Shown in pieces: positions 6,470 to 8,907 of a DNA stretch of 8,907 bases; within the stretch, counting starts at the first letter, position 1, and each line of letters begins with the position of its first letter. The notes under the pieces were generated by a model, which saw nothing but the letters and a program-made list of their open reading frames with translations, was not told the DNA's origin and did not search any database. Made by a program: the position numbers and the translations under genes. The stretch covers positions 1 through 8,907 of the forward strand of contig JAAYZM010000404.1 of the NCBI GenBank assembly GCA_012514835.1, read 5' to 3'. This DNA comes from Actinomycetales bacterium (GTDB taxonomy: Bacteria > Actinomycetota > Actinomycetes > Actinomycetales > Cellulomonadaceae).

Positions 6470-7519
6470 TTAGTCGAGGGCGAGCTCGGTGAGCTGGGCC
6501 ACGAGCGACTCGACGGCCGCGACGTTGCGCACGCCCGCCTCGGTCGCGGGGAACGGCACCACGAGGTAGCGCCCCTCGCGCACGGCGTCGAGCGCGCTCG
6601 TCGCGGGGTTCTCGGCGAGCACCTGCTTCTTGTTCTCGGCCGTGTTCCACGCCGAGTCGACGAGCACGATGACGTCCGGGTCGCGCGCCACGACCTCTTC
6701 CCACGAGATCGAGGTCCACGAGTCGGCCACGTCGGCCGCGATGTTGGACAGGCCCGCCGCCTCGAGGATCATCTGCGGCACGCCCGTGCCCGCGCCCACG
6801 TACGGGGTCTGCGATCCGGAGGAGTACCAGAGGGCGTCGAGCTCCCGGGTGTCGGGGACCACGGCCTCGAGCCGGGTGCGCTGCTTCGCGACGAGCTCCG
6901 CGGCGGCCTCGGGCGCGCCGAGCACGTCACCCGTCTCGGCGATCTGCTCGAACAGCACGTCGAAGCTCATCACGGGCGGCGGGCCGGACTCGCGGCACGC
7001 GGCCGGTGGCACATAGCTCGCGATGTCGAGGCCCGCGAGCACGTCGCGCTCGCCCGCGCCCTCGGCCGTGAGGTTGGACTCCCAGCCAGCGAACACGAGG
7101 TCGGGCGCGAGCTCGAGCACGGCCTCGGCGTTGGGCAGGGCGTCGCTGATCACGGGCACGTCCGCGCCCGCGGCCGCGACCTCGTCGGCGAGCGGCCCGT
7201 CGAGGAACGCCGCCCCGACCATGCGGTCCGCGAGCCCGAGCGCGAGCGCGAGCTCCGTGGTGGAGGACTTGATCGTGACGATGCGTTCCGGCGCGGCGAG
7301 GACCGTGACCTCGATGCCGCAGTTGGTCACGGTCAGGGGGTACGCGTTCTCGGTCGCGGGGGACTCGGTCGCGGGGGAGGCGGAGTCGGCAGGGAGCGCC
7401 GTCGTCGGCCCTGACGCAGCTCCGGGCGAGGCCGCGCACGCGGCAAGGGACACGACGACGACGGCGGACGCTGCGACGGTGCGCGCGATCGCGACCGGAC
7501 GGGCTGCGCGGTGGCGCAT
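6470..7519 (-). CDS. Lipoprotein substrate-binding protein, putative F420-0 importer
   Basis: 349-residue class III (BtuF/FhuD-fold) periplasmic-type binding protein, tethered to the outside of the membrane. The N-terminus has an Arg-rich start, a hydrophobic core (about 15-25) and a lipobox LAAC with Cys28 as the lipidated residue. A Ser/Pro/Ala/Thr linker follows (29-58), containing a tandem SPATE repeat. The mature domain starts at about 60 (YPLTVTNCGIEVTV), with APERIVTIKSSTTELALALG (76-95) and DRMVGAAFLDGPL (98-110), the usual fold-defining stretch. PNAEAVLELAPDLVFAG and WEEVVARDPDVIVLVDSAW are the matching lobe motifs. Cys67 and Cys175 could form a disulphide. The ATG at 7519 has GAGGAG 5 bases upstream. 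From memory this sequence resembles the clade proposed as F420-0 binding proteins; siderophore or corrinoid binding is the alternative. It is the first gene of the importer operon. Confidence 0.85.
   Translation of the reverse strand: MRHRAARPVAIARTVAASAVVVVSLAACAASPGAASGPTTALPADSASPATESPATENAYPLTVTNCGIEVTVLAAPERIVTIKSSTTELALALGLADRMVGAAFLDGPLADEVAAAGADVPVISDALPNAEAVLELAPDLVFAGWESNLTAEGAGERDVLAGLDIASYVPPAACRESGPPPVMSFDVLFEQIAETGDVLGAPEAAAELVAKQRTRLEAVVPDTRELDALWYSSGSQTPYVGAGTGVPQMILEAAGLSNIAADVADSWTSISWEEVVARDPDVIVLVDSAWNTAENKKQVLAENPATSALDAVREGRYLVVPFPATEAGVRNVAAVESLVAQLTELALD
7349..7378. repeat. Perfect 15-bp tandem duplication inside the binding-protein linker
   Basis: CTCGGTCGCGGGGGA occurs twice back to back (7349-7363 and 7364-7378). 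It is in frame and encodes the doubled Ser-Pro-Ala-Thr-Glu in the flexible linker between the lipidated Cys and the ligand-binding domain. Slippage at such a repeat would change linker length by five residues without breaking the frame. Confidence 0.85.
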
Positions 7520-7658
7520 GGGACTCCTCGAGGCGGGGCGCGCGAGCGTGGCTGGGCGCGCCGGACGGCACGGATTCTCGGCGGCGCACCGCCGGGGGAC
7601 CGTCGTCCTCACCTCGGGGATCGACACCGATGCCAAGTCCAGCTCGGGGTCCTGGTCG

Positions 7659-7689
7659 ATCCTATGCCCTCGCCCACGCAGCGGGTCCA
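7659..7689 (-). promoter_or_regulatory. Candidate promoter for the ABC importer operon
   Basis: On the minus strand TGGACC (7684-7689) and TAGGAT (7659-7664) are separated by 19 bases, reading towards the binding-protein gene. The -10 fits well; the -35 matches TTGACA at four of six positions and the spacing is long. It would leave an untranslated leader of about 130 bases, in which I recognise no known riboswitch. The leader holds one 6-bp GC stem with a 4-base loop (7579-7594). Confidence 0.3.
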
Positions 7690-7715
7690 CCATGCGGGAT
7701 TCGCGTCTCAGTGCG

Positions 7716-7744
7716 TAGACACGCTCCGGGCACCCTCCTAGAGT
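7716..7744 (+). promoter_or_regulatory. Sigma-70-type promoter of a probably leaderless methyltransferase gene
   Basis: TAGACA (7716-7721) and TAGAGT (7739-7744) are separated by exactly 17 bases, a good match to the vegetative actinobacterial promoter. The ATG at 7752 begins 8 bases after the -10 hexamer, where transcription would start. The intervening bases (CTCCCGA) have no Shine-Dalgarno sequence. Together these indicate a leaderless mRNA. Confidence 0.7.
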
Positions 7745-7751
7745 CTCCCGA

Positions 7752-8549
7752 ATGACGATCGACGCCTACATCCACGGCCACCACGAGTCGGTGCTGCGCT
7801 CGCACCGCTGGCGCACCGCGGAGAACTCCGCGAGCTTCCTGCTGCCCGTCCTCGAGCCGGGCATGAGCCTGCTCGACGTCGGGTGCGGGCCGGGCACCGT
7901 GACGATCGATCTCGCCTCACGGGTCGCGCGTGCGGTGGGTGTGGACCGTGCCCCCACCGTGCTCGCCGCGGCGCGCGAGGCCGCGGCCGGGAAGAAGAAC
8001 GTCGAGTTCGTCGAGGGTGACGCGTATGCGCTGCCGTTCCCGGACGACTCGTTCGATGTCGTGTACGCCCACCAGGTGCTCCAGCACCTCACCGACCCGA
8101 TCGCCGCGCTGCGCGAGATGCGCCGCGTCGCCAAGCCCGGCGGCTACGTCGCGGTCCGCGACGCCGACTACGCCGCGATGACGTGGTTCCCGCGCGTCGA
8201 GGGTCTCGACGACTGGATCGCGCTGTACCACGAGGTCGCGGAGGCGAACTCTAACGACGCCGACGCGGGCCGCAAGCTGCTGTCCTGGGTGCTCGAGGCG
8301 GGCTTCGACCCCGCGGGCGTGCTCCCGAGCGCGGGCGTGTGGTGCTACTCGACGCCCGAGGACCGCACGTGGTGGGGCGAGCTGTGGGCGGACCGCGCCA
8401 CGAAGTCGAACTTCGCCAAGCAGGCCCTCGGCCACCGCCTCGCGGACGACGTGGGCCTCGAGCACCTCGCCGACGCGTGGCGCGAGTGGGCCGCCGCGGA
8501 GGACGGCTGGTTCGCCATCCTCCACGGCGAGGTCCTCGCGAAGGTCTAG
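7752..8549 (+). CDS. Class I SAM-dependent methyltransferase (Methyltransf_11/UbiE-like)
   Basis: 265-residue soluble methyltransferase with the seven-strand Rossmann core. SAM-binding motif I is LLDVGCGPGTVTIDLA (40-55). The acidic residue at the end of strand 2 is Asp65 in VGVDRA. GDAYALPFPDDSFDVVYAHQ spans 89-108, covering the adenine-contact Asp and motif II, followed by VLQHL (109-113). LREMRRVAKPGGYVAV (120-135) is motif III. The N-terminal YIHGHHESVLRSHRWRTAEN (6-25) and the Trp-rich C-terminal half (FPRVEGLDDW; DRTWWGELWADRA) probably form the substrate pocket. The methyl acceptor is unknown. Ubiquinone/menaquinone methylation is not implied, since the lids of UbiE/MenG differ. It starts at a leaderless ATG, is divergent from the importer operon, and shares a CTAG with the stop of the convergent aldo/keto reductase. 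A link to F420 is not supported by sequence. Confidence 0.86.
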   Translation: MTIDAYIHGHHESVLRSHRWRTAENSASFLLPVLEPGMSLLDVGCGPGTVTIDLASRVARAVGVDRAPTVLAAAREAAAGKKNVEFVEGDAYALPFPDDSFDVVYAHQVLQHLTDPIAALREMRRVAKPGGYVAVRDADYAAMTWFPRVEGLDDWIALYHEVAEANSNDADAGRKLLSWVLEAGFDPAGVLPSAGVWCYSTPEDRTWWGELWADRATKSNFAKQALGHRLADDVGLEHLADAWREWAAAEDGWFAILHGEVLAKV

Positions 8550-8907
8550 AAGAGGGCGACCTTGCCGGGGGGCGGGGAGATCTCGTCGAGCTCGGCGAGA
8601 TCCTCGGCCGTGGGCGTCCACCGGGCGGCCTCGGCGTTCGACGCGATCTGCGCGGGCCGCGTCGCACCCGCGATGACACTCGTCACGGGCTCCTGCGCGA
8701 GCAGCCAGCCGATCGCGAGCGCCACCATGGAGATGCCGCGCGCGGCGCAGAACGCCTCGAGCCGCTCGACCTTCTCCCACGGCGCGCGCTCGAGCTCGTG
8801 CGGCTTGGAGTGGACCAGGCGCCCGTCCGCGGGCCGCGCGCCGCCCGAGTACTTGCCCGTGAGCAGCCCGTTCGCGAGCGGGAAGTACGGCAGCACGCCG
8901 AGCCCGA
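8546..8907 (-). CDS. Aldo/keto reductase, C-terminal part (truncated by window edge)
   Basis: The last 119 residues of an NADPH-dependent aldo/keto reductase, a TIM-barrel enzyme reducing aldehydes or ketones; the start lies beyond the right edge. Visible are GVLPYFPLANGLLTGKY (strand 7 region and the following loop), MVALAIGWLLAQEPVTSVIAGATRPAQIASN (helix and strand 8, including the cofactor-phosphate loop typical of the AKR12/YajO/YghZ-like group), and the tail AELDEISPPPGKVALF. The catalytic Tyr and Lys are outside the window. The TAG stop overlaps the stop of the methyltransferase on the other strand by four bases. Substrate cannot be assigned. Confidence 0.9.
   Translation of the reverse strand, partial: GLGVLPYFPLANGLLTGKYSGGARPADGRLVHSKPHELERAPWEKVERLEAFCAARGISMVALAIGWLLAQEPVTSVIAGATRPAQIASNAEAARWTPTAEDLAELDEISPPPGKVALF

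Noticed and set aside
5592..6473. 293-codon plus-strand frame opposite the permease
   Set aside because: Highly charged Arg/Glu/Gly-rich translation with no recognisable domain, while the minus-strand permease is unmistakable.
7520..7658. Riboswitch in the importer leader
   Set aside because: Only a short GC-rich hairpin is visible and no conserved core of a known class. It is kept as a question rather than a feature.

Overview
The window is high-GC, gene-dense DNA with strong GC bias at third codon positions. The start codons are a GTG-rich mix, the ribosome-binding sites are purine-rich, and one gene looks leaderless. This, plus the protein types (coenzyme F420 enzymes, an actinobacterial-type valyl-tRNA synthetase N-terminus), points to an actinobacterium, probably of the Micrococcales (Cellulomonas, Jonesia or Sanguibacter-like). 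The genus is inference; no rRNA or other marker is present.

Layout. Bases 1-296 (minus) hold the N-terminal part of valS, cut by the window edge. A 126-bp divergent gap follows. Then comes a plus-strand run: a class III PLP aminotransferase (423-1730), an F420-dependent LLM-class oxidoreductase of the glucose-6-phosphate dehydrogenase family (1769-2770), the F420-0:gamma-glutamyl ligase cofE (2857-3606) and a 44-residue one-helix membrane protein (3630-3764). A convergent hemolysin III/PAQR-type membrane protein lies at 3769-4446 (minus). The gap 4447-4653 holds a 107-bp imperfect palindrome and a small hairpin directly behind the next gene. The region 4654-7519 (minus) is a tight three-gene ABC importer operon, read in the order lipoprotein binding protein, permease, ATPase. 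Across a 232-bp divergent gap is a SAM-dependent methyltransferase (7752-8549, plus), whose stop overlaps that of a window-truncated aldo/keto reductase (8546-8907, minus). No intergenic stretch exceeds 300 bases. I saw no tRNA, rRNA, CRISPR array or intact insertion sequence.

How the genes may work together. A binding-protein/permease/ATPase set of the FecBCD/BtuFCD type, close to a stand-alone cofE and an F420-dependent oxidoreductase, matches the actinobacterial arrangement for which an F420-0 importer has been proposed from comparative genomics. In that model the cell does not make the deazaflavin core. It imports F420-0, adds the gamma-glutamate tail with CofE, and uses the cofactor in LLM oxidoreductases. 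No cofC, cofD or fbiC lies in this window, but absence from 8.9 kb proves nothing about the genome. To my knowledge the transport substrate is a prediction, not a demonstrated fact. This salvage module is the most interesting part of the window; the long palindrome between its two halves is second.
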